Part shown: positions 9,267 through 17,571 of the stretch, piece after piece
Numbering within the stretch: position 1 is the stretch's first letter
Layout of the letters: each line of letters opens with the position of its first letter
Assembly (NCBI GenBank): GCA_963582065.1
Contig: CAUZRQ010000003.1
Location: 97,767 to 161,766, forward strand
DNA: 64,000 nucleotides
Reading direction: 5' to 3'
From: UBA8437 sp963582065
Lineage (GTDB): Bacteria > Planctomycetota > Planctomycetia > Planctomycetales > Planctomycetaceae
Translations under genes and position numbers: made by a program
The notes under the pieces: generated by a model
Told to the model about the DNA's origin: nothing
The model's input: the letters and a program-made list of their open reading frames with translations, nothing else
Database searches by the model: none

Positions 9267-11441
9267 GTGGAACCGCCATCGGAATCGTTGCAGCGACTGC
9301 TGGACGAATGCGGACTGTGCGGGCCACGGGAACTGCGACGGTGTCGCGGCCGCGTGCGGCGGCTGGTTCACGACCTGCCGGCCTTCGACAGTGTCTGGAT
9401 CGACGCACTGCTGCAGGCACGGCTGCTGACCGGATTCCAGGCTCGGGTGCTGTCGTCGGCTGATCCGGGCCGTCTGCGGGTCGGGCCGTGCGTGTTACTG
9501 GACCGGCTGGGTGGGGGCCAGTGGTCGGAGACGTGCGTGGCCGAGAGAATCGGTCAACGGGGTGTTCGCCGCGTTCTCAAGCGGTTGATTGTCCCGAGCG
9601 ATGTGCGCGAGAGCGTCACCGGACGACTGAACACACTGGCCGCCGCCGGGAAACGGGTGGCTCATCGTGGAATCGTGGCTCCGGAGGTGGTGGTGAGAGC
9701 GGGTCCGGAGATTGTCCTGGGAAGTCAGTACATCGAGGGTCCGTCGTTGCGGGATCTGCTTGTGCGGCGTGGGCGATTCCCTTCCGCCGTGGTCGAGGAG
9801 ATCGGGTCGGGTTTGGTGGATGCGTTGTGTGAATTCGAAGCGGCTGGACTGGTCCACGGTGATCTGCGTGCGGCCAACGTCAGATTGGACGTCGACGGAA
9901 CGGCGGTGGCTGTGGATGCGGGCGTCGCCCCGGCTGTTGAACCCACGCTGGTCGTCGACGTGACTCGATCCCCCGAACGGTACGACGGAGTGTCGCCGGA
10001 ACGCATAGTGGTATCCGGCGAGTCGACGCAAGCGAGTGACATGTATGCCCTGGGCTGCATGTTGTTCGAACTGCTTGCCGGTCGCCCACCGTTTCCGGTC
10101 GCAGACCCGGTGATGAAACTCAACGCTCACCAGCGATGGTGCGTGGCTGATGTTCGCGACTGGGCTCCGGATGTTCCCGAACGGTTGGCTGGCCACGTGA
10201 GGAGGCTGTGTGCCCGCGATCCAGGTGACCGGCCCGAGAGTTGGCGTGCGGCGCGGGCCGAATGGGGGGATGGACGTGGCCGGCGACCGCGTCACGGGCG
10301 GGACTTCCTGCGGCAGATGAGGTCGGCAGCCCCGACAGGTCCGCTGCCTGCACCACGCCGGCGAGCCGGTTTCGCCGCCGCGATCGGTGGAACCGTGGCG
10401 GCGGTGGTCTTGGCTGCGGTCGTGTGGAACAGTGGCCGGCAACCCGCGGTCACGGGGACGGATCGGCCCTGGTCACCACCGACGGCACGCGCTGGCGTGA
10501 CCGAGGCCTCTTCAAACCGACATCCTCCAGAGACGCGGACGCCGGCGGGTTGGCCTGCAAGAGAATCCGACGGAACGATTCGATTGGACGGGTCGAGGAC
10601 CTGGTCGGGCGGGCAATTGAAGCATTCGGGTTTGTTGGCCGTGACCGGCGACGGGGCTCGGGCCGGAGACCGTGCGGAGATCGTCGTCAAATCGGGTCGT
10701 CCTCTGGAGTTGTGGGCTCCCGGTGTCAGTCTCCACGGACTGCGATTGCGAGGACCCGTGGGTGAACCGTGGGTGGTCGTGCACGGGGGCGTCGTGCGGA
10801 TCGACGACTGCGAGTTTCTGGGTGAAGCGAGTCCGGGGCCGGATCAACCGACGACCGCCGTGGAGATCCACGATTCCGCCGAACAGGGTGGGGTGTATGT
10901 CGCGGTGCAGCGTGTGCTGGTTCGTCACGTCACGATCGGGCTGGCGATCATGGCGGCCCAGGCGGAAGTGACGGCAATCGACGTTCTGCAGGTCGGCGGA
11001 GACGCGTGGCTGGAGTGGCGGCGGCCGGACGACACGGCCGATGTCTCGATGAGACTCAATATGAGGCACTGCACGCTGAGGCGCACTCGAGGCTTGCTGC
11101 AATGGAGCGGGGGTGCGTTGCGTGTTGACGCCGACGCGTGCGTGCTGGCAATTCGTTCGGGGGGTGTGTTGTGTGAATGCCGGGGCGATATGGAGGGGGC
11201 GGTGGTGATCCGCGGTCGGCAGACGCTGTTGACGCCCGGAACGACGGTGACTCGGGGGGCGGGGGATGTCGAGGGTGTCGTTGCGGCGGTGCCGACCTTC
11301 CGTGGTCCGGCCACCAGCGACCCTCGTGATTCCCGGCTCTCCAGAATCCCGGCTGGTGTTCCCGGCGTCGGCGACACCCGTCCGGGGATCCGTGTCCCCG
11401 ACACGAACAACGGTCGCGTGACGCGGCGTCGTGATGATTGA
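9267..11441 (+). CDS. Membrane-tethered Ser/Thr kinase with C-terminal beta-solenoid-like domain
   Basis: A 724-aa Hanks-type kinase-like protein. The catalytic loop reads HGDLRAAN (H197-G198-D199 in place of HRD), which keeps the catalytic Asp and the metal-binding Asn. The DFG motif is DAG (D217), and SPER stands in for APE. The glycine loop is weak (LGGGQWSET) and the VLK lysine is present. It may be active but is divergent. One membrane segment follows at about residues 366-390 (Ala/Val-rich). The outside part is rich in alternating hydrophobic strands (GVSLHGLRLRGP, VVHGGVVRIDDCEF) typical of pectate-lyase-like right-handed helices. GTG 9267 has AGGA at good spacing. The ligand is unknown. 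Confidence 0.75.
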   Translation: MEPPSESLQRLLDECGLCGPRELRRCRGRVRRLVHDLPAFDSVWIDALLQARLLTGFQARVLSSADPGRLRVGPCVLLDRLGGGQWSETCVAERIGQRGVRRVLKRLIVPSDVRESVTGRLNTLAAAGKRVAHRGIVAPEVVVRAGPEIVLGSQYIEGPSLRDLLVRRGRFPSAVVEEIGSGLVDALCEFEAAGLVHGDLRAANVRLDVDGTAVAVDAGVAPAVEPTLVVDVTRSPERYDGVSPERIVVSGESTQASDMYALGCMLFELLAGRPPFPVADPVMKLNAHQRWCVADVRDWAPDVPERLAGHVRRLCARDPGDRPESWRAARAEWGDGRGRRPRHGRDFLRQMRSAAPTGPLPAPRRRAGFAAAIGGTVAAVVLAAVVWNSGRQPAVTGTDRPWSPPTARAGVTEASSNRHPPETRTPAGWPARESDGTIRLDGSRTWSGGQLKHSGLLAVTGDGARAGDRAEIVVKSGRPLELWAPGVSLHGLRLRGPVGEPWVVVHGGVVRIDDCEFLGEASPGPDQPTTAVEIHDSAEQGGVYVAVQRVLVRHVTIGLAIMAAQAEVTAIDVLQVGGDAWLEWRRPDDTADVSMRLNMRHCTLRRTRGLLQWSGGALRVDADACVLAIRSGGVLCECRGDMEGAVVIRGRQTLLTPGTTVTRGAGDVEGVVAAVPTFRGPATSDPRDSRLSRIPAGVPGVGDTRPGIRVPDTNNGRVTRRRDD

Positions 11442-11467
11442 ACGGGGGTCGGCGGGGTGCCCGTGAG

Positions 11468-11495
11468 TTGACGGTCCGGGGGCGCCTGCTAGGAT
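11468..11495 (+). promoter_or_regulatory. Putative promoter of pyrB-pyrC'
   Basis: TTGACG (11468-11473), 16-bp spacer, TAGGAT (11490-11495), 67 bp before the pyrB ATG. It is a good sigma70-like match in the 121-bp gap after the kinase gene, and I see no attenuator. Confidence 0.5.
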
Positions 11496-11562
11496 GCTGA
11501 AGCCGCCGGCGACGCCGACCACCGGTACTCCGGGCGGTGCCAGACGCGATTGAAGCCGCCCG

Positions 11563-12543
11563 ATGAGTACGACCCCTGACGACCAGCCGGATCGCCCAGG
11601 CGGTCCCGTCTGGACCAGCGAGCACCTGTTGGGCCTCGAGGATTTGTCGGCCGAAGAAATCACGGTGATCCTCGACCAGGCGGAAGAGTTCAAGCGTTGT
11701 TCCCAGGAGAACAACACGAAGCTGGACCTGCTGCGTGGAACGGTTGTCGCCAACCTGTTCTTCGAACCCTCCACGCGGACGCGGGCCAGTTTCTCACTGG
11801 CGGCCAAACGGCTCAGTGCTGATACGATCGACTTCACCTCGTCGGGAAGCAGCCTGTCGAAGGGCGAGACCTTCATTGACACGGCGAGGAATATCGAAGC
11901 GATGGGGGCTTCGCTGGTGGTGATGCGGCACAAGTCCCCGGGGGCACCGCACCTGCTGGCACGCCGTGTCGGCGCCGCGGTGCTCAATGCCGGCGATGGA
12001 ACTCACGAACATCCGACGCAGGCGCTGCTCGACCTGTTCACCATCCGTGAGAAACGGGGCTCGTTTGAAAACCTGACCGTGACACTCGTCGGTGATATCC
12101 TGCACAGCCGTGTGGCAAGGTCAAACATCTGGGGCCTAAAGAAACTCGGGGCCAGGGTGATCGTCTGTGGCCCGTCGACGTTGATTCCCCCGAGAATCGA
12201 GGAGTTGGGAGTGGAGGTGTCCCACCGCCTGGACGATGTTATCGGGGAAACCGATTGCGTGAACCTGTTGAGAATCCAGTTCGAGCGTCAGCGAGGCGCG
12301 TTCTTCCCGTCGATTCGTGAATACACCCACTTCTACGGTATGAACGCTCAGCGGCTGAAGGCGGCTAAGGACGACGTGATGATCCTGGCTCCCGGACCCA
12401 TCAACCGGGGAGTCGAACTGACAGCGGAGGTGGCCGACGGTCCGCATTCGGTGATTCTCGACCAGGTGACCAATGGCCTGGCCGTCCGCATGGCCTGCCT
12501 GTTCCTCCTCCGCGAGCGGCAGAAGTCAGGAGAGGGCCAATGA
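11563..12543 (+). CDS. pyrB: Aspartate carbamoyltransferase catalytic subunit
   Basis: A 326-aa enzyme that joins carbamoyl phosphate and aspartate in pyrimidine synthesis. The carbamoyl-phosphate motif FFEPSTRTRASF is intact, as are SKGETFIDTARN, HEHPTQALLDLFTI and the C-terminal LAPGPINRGVE. No pyrI regulatory subunit is present. Its last four bases overlap the next gene (ATGA at 12540-12543), so the two are translationally coupled. The pair resembles the pyrB-pyrC' arrangement of pseudomonads, where the dihydroorotase-like partner is a structural subunit of the carbamoyltransferase. Confidence 0.95.
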   Translation: MSTTPDDQPDRPGGPVWTSEHLLGLEDLSAEEITVILDQAEEFKRCSQENNTKLDLLRGTVVANLFFEPSTRTRASFSLAAKRLSADTIDFTSSGSSLSKGETFIDTARNIEAMGASLVVMRHKSPGAPHLLARRVGAAVLNAGDGTHEHPTQALLDLFTIREKRGSFENLTVTLVGDILHSRVARSNIWGLKKLGARVIVCGPSTLIPPRIEELGVEVSHRLDDVIGETDCVNLLRIQFERQRGAFFPSIREYTHFYGMNAQRLKAAKDDVMILAPGPINRGVELTAEVADGPHSVILDQVTNGLAVRMACLFLLRERQKSGEGQ

Positions 12544-13820
12544 CCACCACCGTGATTCGTGGCGGACGGGTGATCGACCCGGTCGAGGGCCGTGACGAGA
12601 TCGCGGATGTCTGGATGGTCGATGGCGTGTTTGCCGACGCGTCGTCGGAAGAGGTTGGTCGAGAGGTCGACGCGGAAGGGATGATCGTCTGCCCGGGTTT
12701 CATCGAGACACAGGCGACACTGCAGGAGTCGGGATGGGAGGAAGGCGAGACGATCGCTACGGCGACGGCCGCTGCGGTGGCCGGCGGCGTGACCAGCCTG
12801 GCGTGCCTTCCCGAGACGGAGCCTGTCGTGGACAACCGCGCAGCGGTTGAGTTCATTCGTCGTCAGGCGGAACGGACCGGGTTGTGCCACGTGTTCCCGC
12901 TGGGAGCGGTGACCAAGAACCGTGCCGGGGAGGAATTGGCTGAGATCGGGCAGTTGGTCGAGGGCGGGGCAGTGGCACTCACCGACGGCAAACGTCCCGT
13001 CGCCAATGCCGAGATCATGCGCCGGGGGCTGGAGTACGCCAGCATGTTCGGTCGCAGGATCTTCGATCATCCCCAGGTGCCCGAGTTGGTCGCCGGCGGT
13101 GTGATGCACGAGGGGCTGTATTCGACGCTCCTGGGGCTTCGAGGAATGCCGGCGGCGGCCGAGGAAATATTCGTCGCACGCGATGTGGCGTTGGCCGAGA
13201 TGACCGGCGGCAGCGTGCACCTGATGACTGTTTCGACGGCGGCCAGCGTGGAACTGGTTCGACGGGCTCGCCAGCGAGGCGTCGATGTGACGGCCTCCGT
13301 GACACCGCATCACCTCGTTCTGACCGACGCGGAAATGCAGACGTTCGATTCCAATTGCAAGGTCGATCCGCCGTTGCGAAGCCGCGAACATATCGAGGCG
13401 TTGGTGGAGGGCTTGGTCGACGGGACGATCGAAGTCATCTGCTCGGATCACCGGGCGGTGCCCATCGAAGAGAAGGACCTCGAATTGGACGCTTCTCCGT
13501 TCGGGATCGTCGGGCTGGAAACACTGCTTCCCCTGTGCGTGCGGGCGCTGATCGATTCGGAATGTATGGGATGGCCGCAGTTGATCGGGTTGCTGACAAA
13601 CGGGCCGGCTCGTGTACTGGGACTCGACAGGGGGAGCCTGGGCGTGGGCCAGGTGGGTGATGTCGTCGTGATCGATCCGGATGCCGAGTGGTTGATCGAC
13701 CCATCGACTTTCAGGTCGCGATGTGCCAACAGTCCGTTCGGTGGGTGGCAGGTGCGGGGCCGGGTCGAAGTGGTGTTTGTCGCCGGGGAACAGGCCTTCC
13801 GACGAGAGGGCGCAGCCTGA
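12540..13820 (+). CDS. pyrC': Dihydroorotase-like protein lacking metal ligands (pyrC' type)
   Basis: A 426-aa amidohydrolase-fold protein that aligns along its full length with type I dihydroorotase (PGFIE..., SNCKVDPPLR, GIVGLETLLPL, TNGPARVLGLDRGSLGVG). Several catalytic positions are changed. The HxH of the usual DxHVHLREPG reads Q58-A59-T60 (ETQATLQESG), the HAED-type segment reads DHPQV, the second ligand His of HIxHVST is Thr (HLMTVST), and TDHAPH reads SDHRAV. This is the pattern expected of an inactive homologue. In Pseudomonas such PyrC' proteins are needed for assembly of PyrB; the four-base overlap with pyrB fits the same role. An active dihydroorotase must then be encoded elsewhere. 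Confidence 0.85.
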   Translation: MTTTVIRGGRVIDPVEGRDEIADVWMVDGVFADASSEEVGREVDAEGMIVCPGFIETQATLQESGWEEGETIATATAAAVAGGVTSLACLPETEPVVDNRAAVEFIRRQAERTGLCHVFPLGAVTKNRAGEELAEIGQLVEGGAVALTDGKRPVANAEIMRRGLEYASMFGRRIFDHPQVPELVAGGVMHEGLYSTLLGLRGMPAAAEEIFVARDVALAEMTGGSVHLMTVSTAASVELVRRARQRGVDVTASVTPHHLVLTDAEMQTFDSNCKVDPPLRSREHIEALVEGLVDGTIEVICSDHRAVPIEEKDLELDASPFGIVGLETLLPLCVRALIDSECMGWPQLIGLLTNGPARVLGLDRGSLGVGQVGDVVVIDPDAEWLIDPSTFRSRCANSPFGGWQVRGRVEVVFVAGEQAFRREGAA

Positions 13821-13843
13821 GTGGGGTTCCGGGAGGTAAGGGG

Positions 13844-14509
13844 TTGTCGACACAGTTCCTGTTGATTGATGGGTACAACGTGCTCTTCGCAGTCGGCTTG
13901 GCGAGGAAGCAGTTCGGTCCCGGACAATTCGAGGCATGCCGACGTCGATTGCTGCAGGGACTGGCAGATCGGATCGGCGAAGAGCACAGGTTGCGGACGA
14001 CGATCGTCTTCGATGCCCAGCAGCCGCCGGACGATGCGCCCTCCGAAGAGATGTTCGCGGGGATGCGGGTGGTGTTCTCGGTGGGCACGGACGCCGACAG
14101 TGTGATCGAGCAGATGCTGCTGCAACACTCGGCTCCCAAACAGGTTCTGGTTGTCTCCAGTGATCACCGATTGCAGAGGGCTGCGACCCGCCGTCAGGCG
14201 AAGTGGATTGACAGCGAGCGGTTCTGGGAACGGACGATCGGGGTCGTGGAAGAGAGCAAATCGGCGTCGACGCGCGAGGAGGAGCTCAAGGCAGGCGAAG
14301 TGCCGGTGGACCCGGCCGAAATCGCGAAGATGATCAAGGAGATTCGAGCTCGAGAGACGGCCGGTGATGGCAGATCCGGAATGAGCGAATCGTCGTCGTC
14401 CGAGGAGGGTGAGGGGGAGACGGTGACCGGGCGATACGAACGGGAGTTGATGGAGCGGGCCGAGGAGGCGTTGCGGGAGTGGAACGAGGGAGCGTCCGAG
14501 GGCGCTTGA
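13844..14509 (+). CDS. NYN-domain (YacP-like) predicted ribonuclease
   Basis: A 221-aa soluble protein. The first 150 residues form a PIN-like NYN domain: FLLIDGYNVLFA (first acidic residue plus N-V), TTIVFDAQ, DADSVIEQML and VLVVSSDHRLQ, matching the acidic cluster of YacP/Rae1-type nucleases. The C-terminal third is charged and probably helical and disordered. The frame is open back to 13688, but the likely start is TTG 13844, six bases after GGGAGGT (13831-13837), so the protein begins MSTQFLLIDGYN. It starts 24 bp after pyrC' and may be co-transcribed. An RNA-cleaving role is inferred from the family. Confidence 0.78.
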   Translation: MSTQFLLIDGYNVLFAVGLARKQFGPGQFEACRRRLLQGLADRIGEEHRLRTTIVFDAQQPPDDAPSEEMFAGMRVVFSVGTDADSVIEQMLLQHSAPKQVLVVSSDHRLQRAATRRQAKWIDSERFWERTIGVVEESKSASTREEELKAGEVPVDPAEIAKMIKEIRARETAGDGRSGMSESSSSEEGEGETVTGRYERELMERAEEALREWNEGASEGA

Positions 14510-14572
14510 CGGGTTTGATCGTGAGGCTGACAATCAGGTCAGGTGGGCCGGGGCTTGATCAAGGACACGAAG

Positions 14573-15445
14573 ATGCGAAGCGATGTGCGGTCAACCGTGG
14601 CCCTGGGCCTGCTGGCCACCGCGATCGGCGGCTGTGGATGGCCGCAGTACGAATCACGGATGCAGGCCACCGCGGAGTACTTCGACTACCTGGGGAAGGC
14701 CCAGGCGGTACTGGTGGCCACCGATGATGACAGCGTGACGTCGTACGGAGTGCAGATTCGCGTACCGATCCGGTTTCGCCTGATTCCTCCTACGACCCGG
14801 AAAAATCGTGAAGGCGAGGAGGTCGCCATCCCGGCAGAGCAGGACCGGGCGCGTCAGCCAAGGTTCGCACGCAACGGTTTGCCCGGGCTGTTGGGTAGCT
14901 GGTACGCGGTGGTTCGAGACGACGGTGGCAAGAAGCAGCGAGGCCCCAGCCGGATGTATCTGTTCGGCAACTACGAGCGATACCGGGACCGGGCTGATGG
15001 GATCAATGTCGACCCGAAGACGTTTTCCGATGACCTGGTCGACGAATTGGCCGATGCCGTGGGGGTGGCGGCGCCGACGGAGGCGGAGTGGCAGTACGAG
15101 AAGGTCGAGAAGATCGGCGGTTACTACATCGATTCGGGAGTATCGGGAGGGGTCAAGGACAATCATTTCACGTTGGTCAAGATGGAGTCCCGCGGTACCG
15201 AGTACCGCCTGTACCTGTATCCGGCACGACGGTCGGCGACCGGTGACGATGCCGATGACGCGCCGGCCCCGGACGAGGAACTTCAGTTCGCGGTCTTGTT
15301 CGTGGTTCCATCGAAGGTGTCAGAACCGGCACAGCTCGAGAACGGGATCAAGTACTGTCTCGAGTGGTTCGAGGCGGTGACGGACGTCCCGTCGTTCGAA
15401 GGGAAGGGGACTGATGGGGGTGAAGGCTCCGGGGTTGCGTTTTAG
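14573..15445 (+). CDS. Hypothetical lipoprotein
   Basis: A 290-aa predicted lipoprotein with a basic N-terminus, a hydrophobic core and lipobox AIGGC, then a mature domain I do not recognise. It contains a mixed alpha/beta domain with Tyr- and Arg-rich strands (GSWYAVVRDDGG, GGYYIDSGV, TEYRLYLYPARR) and an acidic segment near residue 240. I used ATG 14573, with AAGGA 10 bases upstream; an in-frame start at 14543 would place charged residues before the signal peptide. It lies between the NYN gene and the APC permease on the same strand. No function is assigned. Confidence 0.65.
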   Translation: MRSDVRSTVALGLLATAIGGCGWPQYESRMQATAEYFDYLGKAQAVLVATDDDSVTSYGVQIRVPIRFRLIPPTTRKNREGEEVAIPAEQDRARQPRFARNGLPGLLGSWYAVVRDDGGKKQRGPSRMYLFGNYERYRDRADGINVDPKTFSDDLVDELADAVGVAAPTEAEWQYEKVEKIGGYYIDSGVSGGVKDNHFTLVKMESRGTEYRLYLYPARRSATGDDADDAPAPDEELQFAVLFVVPSKVSEPAQLENGIKYCLEWFEAVTDVPSFEGKGTDGGEGSGVAF

Positions 15446-15488
15446 GGTGGCGGTGGTCCCGTGGGCCTGATTGGGGCGAGGAGGCCTT

Positions 15489-17069
15489 GTGGACGACAAG
15501 ATGAAGGTGGGACAGCGGGTGTCGTTGCTGCGCGTGCTGGGGCCGGGAATGGCCGTGGCGATTGTCGTCGGCAACGTGATCGGGTCGGGGATCTTTGCCA
15601 CTCCGGGTGGGATTGCCGCCGACGGTCGGGGGTTTTCGCTGATCATCTCGGCTTGGGTCTTCGGCGGTGTGTTGAGCCTGCTGGGTGGGCTGTGTTTTGC
15701 CGAGTTGGGGGCGATGTTGCCACGGGCTGGCGGGATGTACGTCTACCTGAAGCATGCCTACGGACGCCCGGTCGGCTACCTGCAAGGTTGGACACAGTTC
15801 ATCTTCGGGAATCCCGGCTCGTTGGGGGCGTTGTCGATCATCTTCGTGGCCCACCTGGGCGAAGTGCTGCACCCGGGGTCCGCCGTAGGGATTTCCGGGC
15901 CAGTGACGTTGGCCCTGTCGGTGTCGCTGATCGTCGGCCTGGCGGTAGTCAATATCGCGGGAGTTCTGTGGGGAGGGTGGGTGCAGACGGTGACGACGAT
16001 CTTCAAGGCGGGGGTCGTGTTGGCCGTGGCGGTGTTGCCGTTTTGCGTCGCGGCGGGTGAAGGACACGCAGCGTCACTGGACACATTGTGGTCGACGGCG
16101 TTGCCGATGAGTGACGACACGCCGGGCGTCGCGTCACGGTTCGCGATCGTGTTGCTCGCGGTGATGTGGGCCTACAACGGGTGGCACGGCATCACACCGG
16201 TCGCCGAGGAGGTTCGGGAACCCGGAAGGAATATCCCGCGGGCAATGCTCATCGGCGTGGGGATCCTCACGACGCTCTATGTCTCGGCCAACATCGCCTA
16301 TCACCTTGTGGTGCCGATGGAGGAGATGGTGATCGATGAGAACCGAAGGAAGGTGGCGGTGCTGTTGTTCGATCGCCTGCTGGGGCCGGTTGGTGGGACG
16401 CTGATGGCCGTTGGCGTGATGGTCAGTACCTTTGGCGCAATAAACAGCAACCTGTTGTTGGGGCCTCGGGTGCCGTTCGCGATGGGACGGGACGACGCGT
16501 TGCTGCACTGGCTGGGAGCCGTCAGCCCGCGATTTCGCACTCCAGCTCGGGCGATTGCCGTCCAGGCCGCCATGGGCGTCCTGTTGCTGGTTGCCTCAAC
16601 CGTGTTGGTTGACAGCCTCGGCGGAGAGGGGGCGACAACGTCCGTCTTCGACTTGATGACCGGCTACATCATCTTCTCATCAAGCATCTTCTATATGCTG
16701 GCGGTTGGGGCGGTCGTGGTCCTGAGGCGAAAACACCCCGAATGGGAGCGGCCCTTCCGGGTGCACTGGCTGATCCCCACGGCCTACCTCGTGTTCTACT
16801 CCTGGTTCCTCTTCCATGTGCTGATCGGCAAGCCGATGGAAGCAGGAATTGGAATTGCCATGAGCCTGTCGGGAATCCCGGTATTTCTGGCCGGGATGGC
16901 CTGGGCCAGGTGGCGGGGTGTGGAACAACTCGGGACTGGTGCCGAGGACGGCGGGATCGGTGCGGCAGATGACCGGCGGGTGCCGTCTGAGGCCACGCTA
17001 CCCGAGAACAGGCCTGGAATAACGACCGATCCGAAAAGCGATCAGGACACGGGAGCGACGGATGAATAA
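15489..17069 (+). CDS. APC-family amino acid permease
   Basis: A polytopic membrane protein of about 526 aa from the amino acid-polyamine-organocation superfamily. TM1 carries the family signature GNVIGSGIFATPGG, where the broken helix binds the substrate's carboxyl and amino groups. TM2-3 contain FAELGAMLPRAGGMYVYL, and later VMWAYNGWHGITPVAEEVREP is typical of the TM6 region. About 12 membrane segments are visible, followed by a hydrophilic C-terminal tail of about 60 residues. The substrate cannot be named. GTG 15489 is preceded by GAGGAGG (15478-15484); ATG 15501 is an alternative. The stop overlaps the next small gene by eight bases. Confidence 0.88.
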   Translation: MDDKMKVGQRVSLLRVLGPGMAVAIVVGNVIGSGIFATPGGIAADGRGFSLIISAWVFGGVLSLLGGLCFAELGAMLPRAGGMYVYLKHAYGRPVGYLQGWTQFIFGNPGSLGALSIIFVAHLGEVLHPGSAVGISGPVTLALSVSLIVGLAVVNIAGVLWGGWVQTVTTIFKAGVVLAVAVLPFCVAAGEGHAASLDTLWSTALPMSDDTPGVASRFAIVLLAVMWAYNGWHGITPVAEEVREPGRNIPRAMLIGVGILTTLYVSANIAYHLVVPMEEMVIDENRRKVAVLLFDRLLGPVGGTLMAVGVMVSTFGAINSNLLLGPRVPFAMGRDDALLHWLGAVSPRFRTPARAIAVQAAMGVLLLVASTVLVDSLGGEGATTSVFDLMTGYIIFSSSIFYMLAVGAVVVLRRKHPEWERPFRVHWLIPTAYLVFYSWFLFHVLIGKPMEAGIGIAMSLSGIPVFLAGMAWARWRGVEQLGTGAEDGGIGAADDRRVPSEATLPENRPGITTDPKSDQDTGATDE

Positions 17070-17262
17070 ACCCTACATGACCCTGCAACCGACCGAGATC
17101 GCGCTGCTCGAAGCGTCGAGCCGGATTTATGCGGCAAGGCTGGCCTTGGGACAGGTTCCCGAGGATGGCGAGGAAGATTCGCTGCGAACCGCGGTGGTCG
17201 AGTCAATCCGTTTGGCGCGGCTGATCGACGAGGGCGTCATAGCCGACGCCGAGCTCGATTAG
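17062..17262 (+). CDS. Small conserved-looking hypothetical protein
   Basis: A 66-aa acidic, probably helical protein (LQPTEIALLEASSRIYAARL...) with no membrane segment and no recognised family. Its ATG lies inside the last codons of the APC permease gene (8-bp overlap), and a GGGAG site precedes it, so translational coupling is likely. It ends 34 bp before the convergent SelW-like gene. It could be a real small protein or a chance ORF; the good start site favours the former. Confidence 0.55.
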   Translation: MNKPYMTLQPTEIALLEASSRIYAARLALGQVPEDGEEDSLRTAVVESIRLARLIDEGVIADAELD

Positions 17263-17295
17263 CCGTTGTCCGTCGACAAACGAGCCCGGTCGACG

Positions 17296-17511
17296 TCAGG
17301 AGAGTTGCCCGAGAATCTCGTCGTGTTCGGGAAACCGATCGGCCTGGTGTTTGCTGAAGATCATCTTGCCGTCGACGACGACGTCAAAGATTCCGCCTGC
17401 GCCTTCGATGAGATTCGAGTCAACACCACAGTGATCCTTGATTGCGGCGGCCAGACCGGCCGCCTTGGGTTCGTAGTTTCACTGCATGCAGTAGGTGATT
17501 GAAATCTCCAT
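17296..17511 (-). CDS. SelW/Rdx-family selenoprotein (in-frame TGA = Sec11)
   Basis: A hidden 71-codon gene with one in-frame TGA. Reading TGA (17481-17479) as selenocysteine gives MEISITYCMQ-U-NYEPKAAG and then GAGGIFDVVVDGKMIFSKH and DRFPEHDEIL. This is the complete SelT/SelW/SelH (Rdx) pattern: a C-x-x-U redox motif after the first strand, a G-x-G-G-x-F-x-V strand, V-D-G-K-x-I-F-S-K and a final R-F-P. The family has a thioredoxin-like fold and a C-x-x-C or C-x-x-U active site, usually with a redox role. ATG 17511 has GAGGAG upstream. A perfect hairpin follows the TGA at SECIS spacing. It lies 60 bp after the large membrane protein gene on the same strand. Conventional calling reports nothing, or a plus-strand shadow ORF (17266-17502). 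Confidence 0.9.
17446..17464 (-). promoter_or_regulatory. Bacterial SECIS hairpin of the SelW-like gene
   Basis: A seven-base-pair perfect stem GGCGGCC / GGCCGCC closing a five-base loop GGTCT. The first loop G lies 22 bases after the UGA, within the 16-37 base range reported for bacterial SECIS elements. The loop sequence resembles the GGUCU of the E. coli fdhF SECIS. Confidence 0.85.
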
Positions 17512-17571
17512 CCGTGATCAGCTCCTCGGGAACGAAGTGCAGAGTGTGGTGTGTGGGGCGGCGGGCCCGAC

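Noticed and set aside
12348..13937. 529-codon minus-strand ORF opposite pyrC'
   Set aside because: Antisense shadow; no recognisable domain, and it spans two real gene starts and stops.
17266..17502. Plus-strand 78-codon ORF over the SelW-like gene
   Set aside because: It is the antisense shadow of the selenoprotein gene; its sequence matches no family, while the minus strand with TGA as Sec does.
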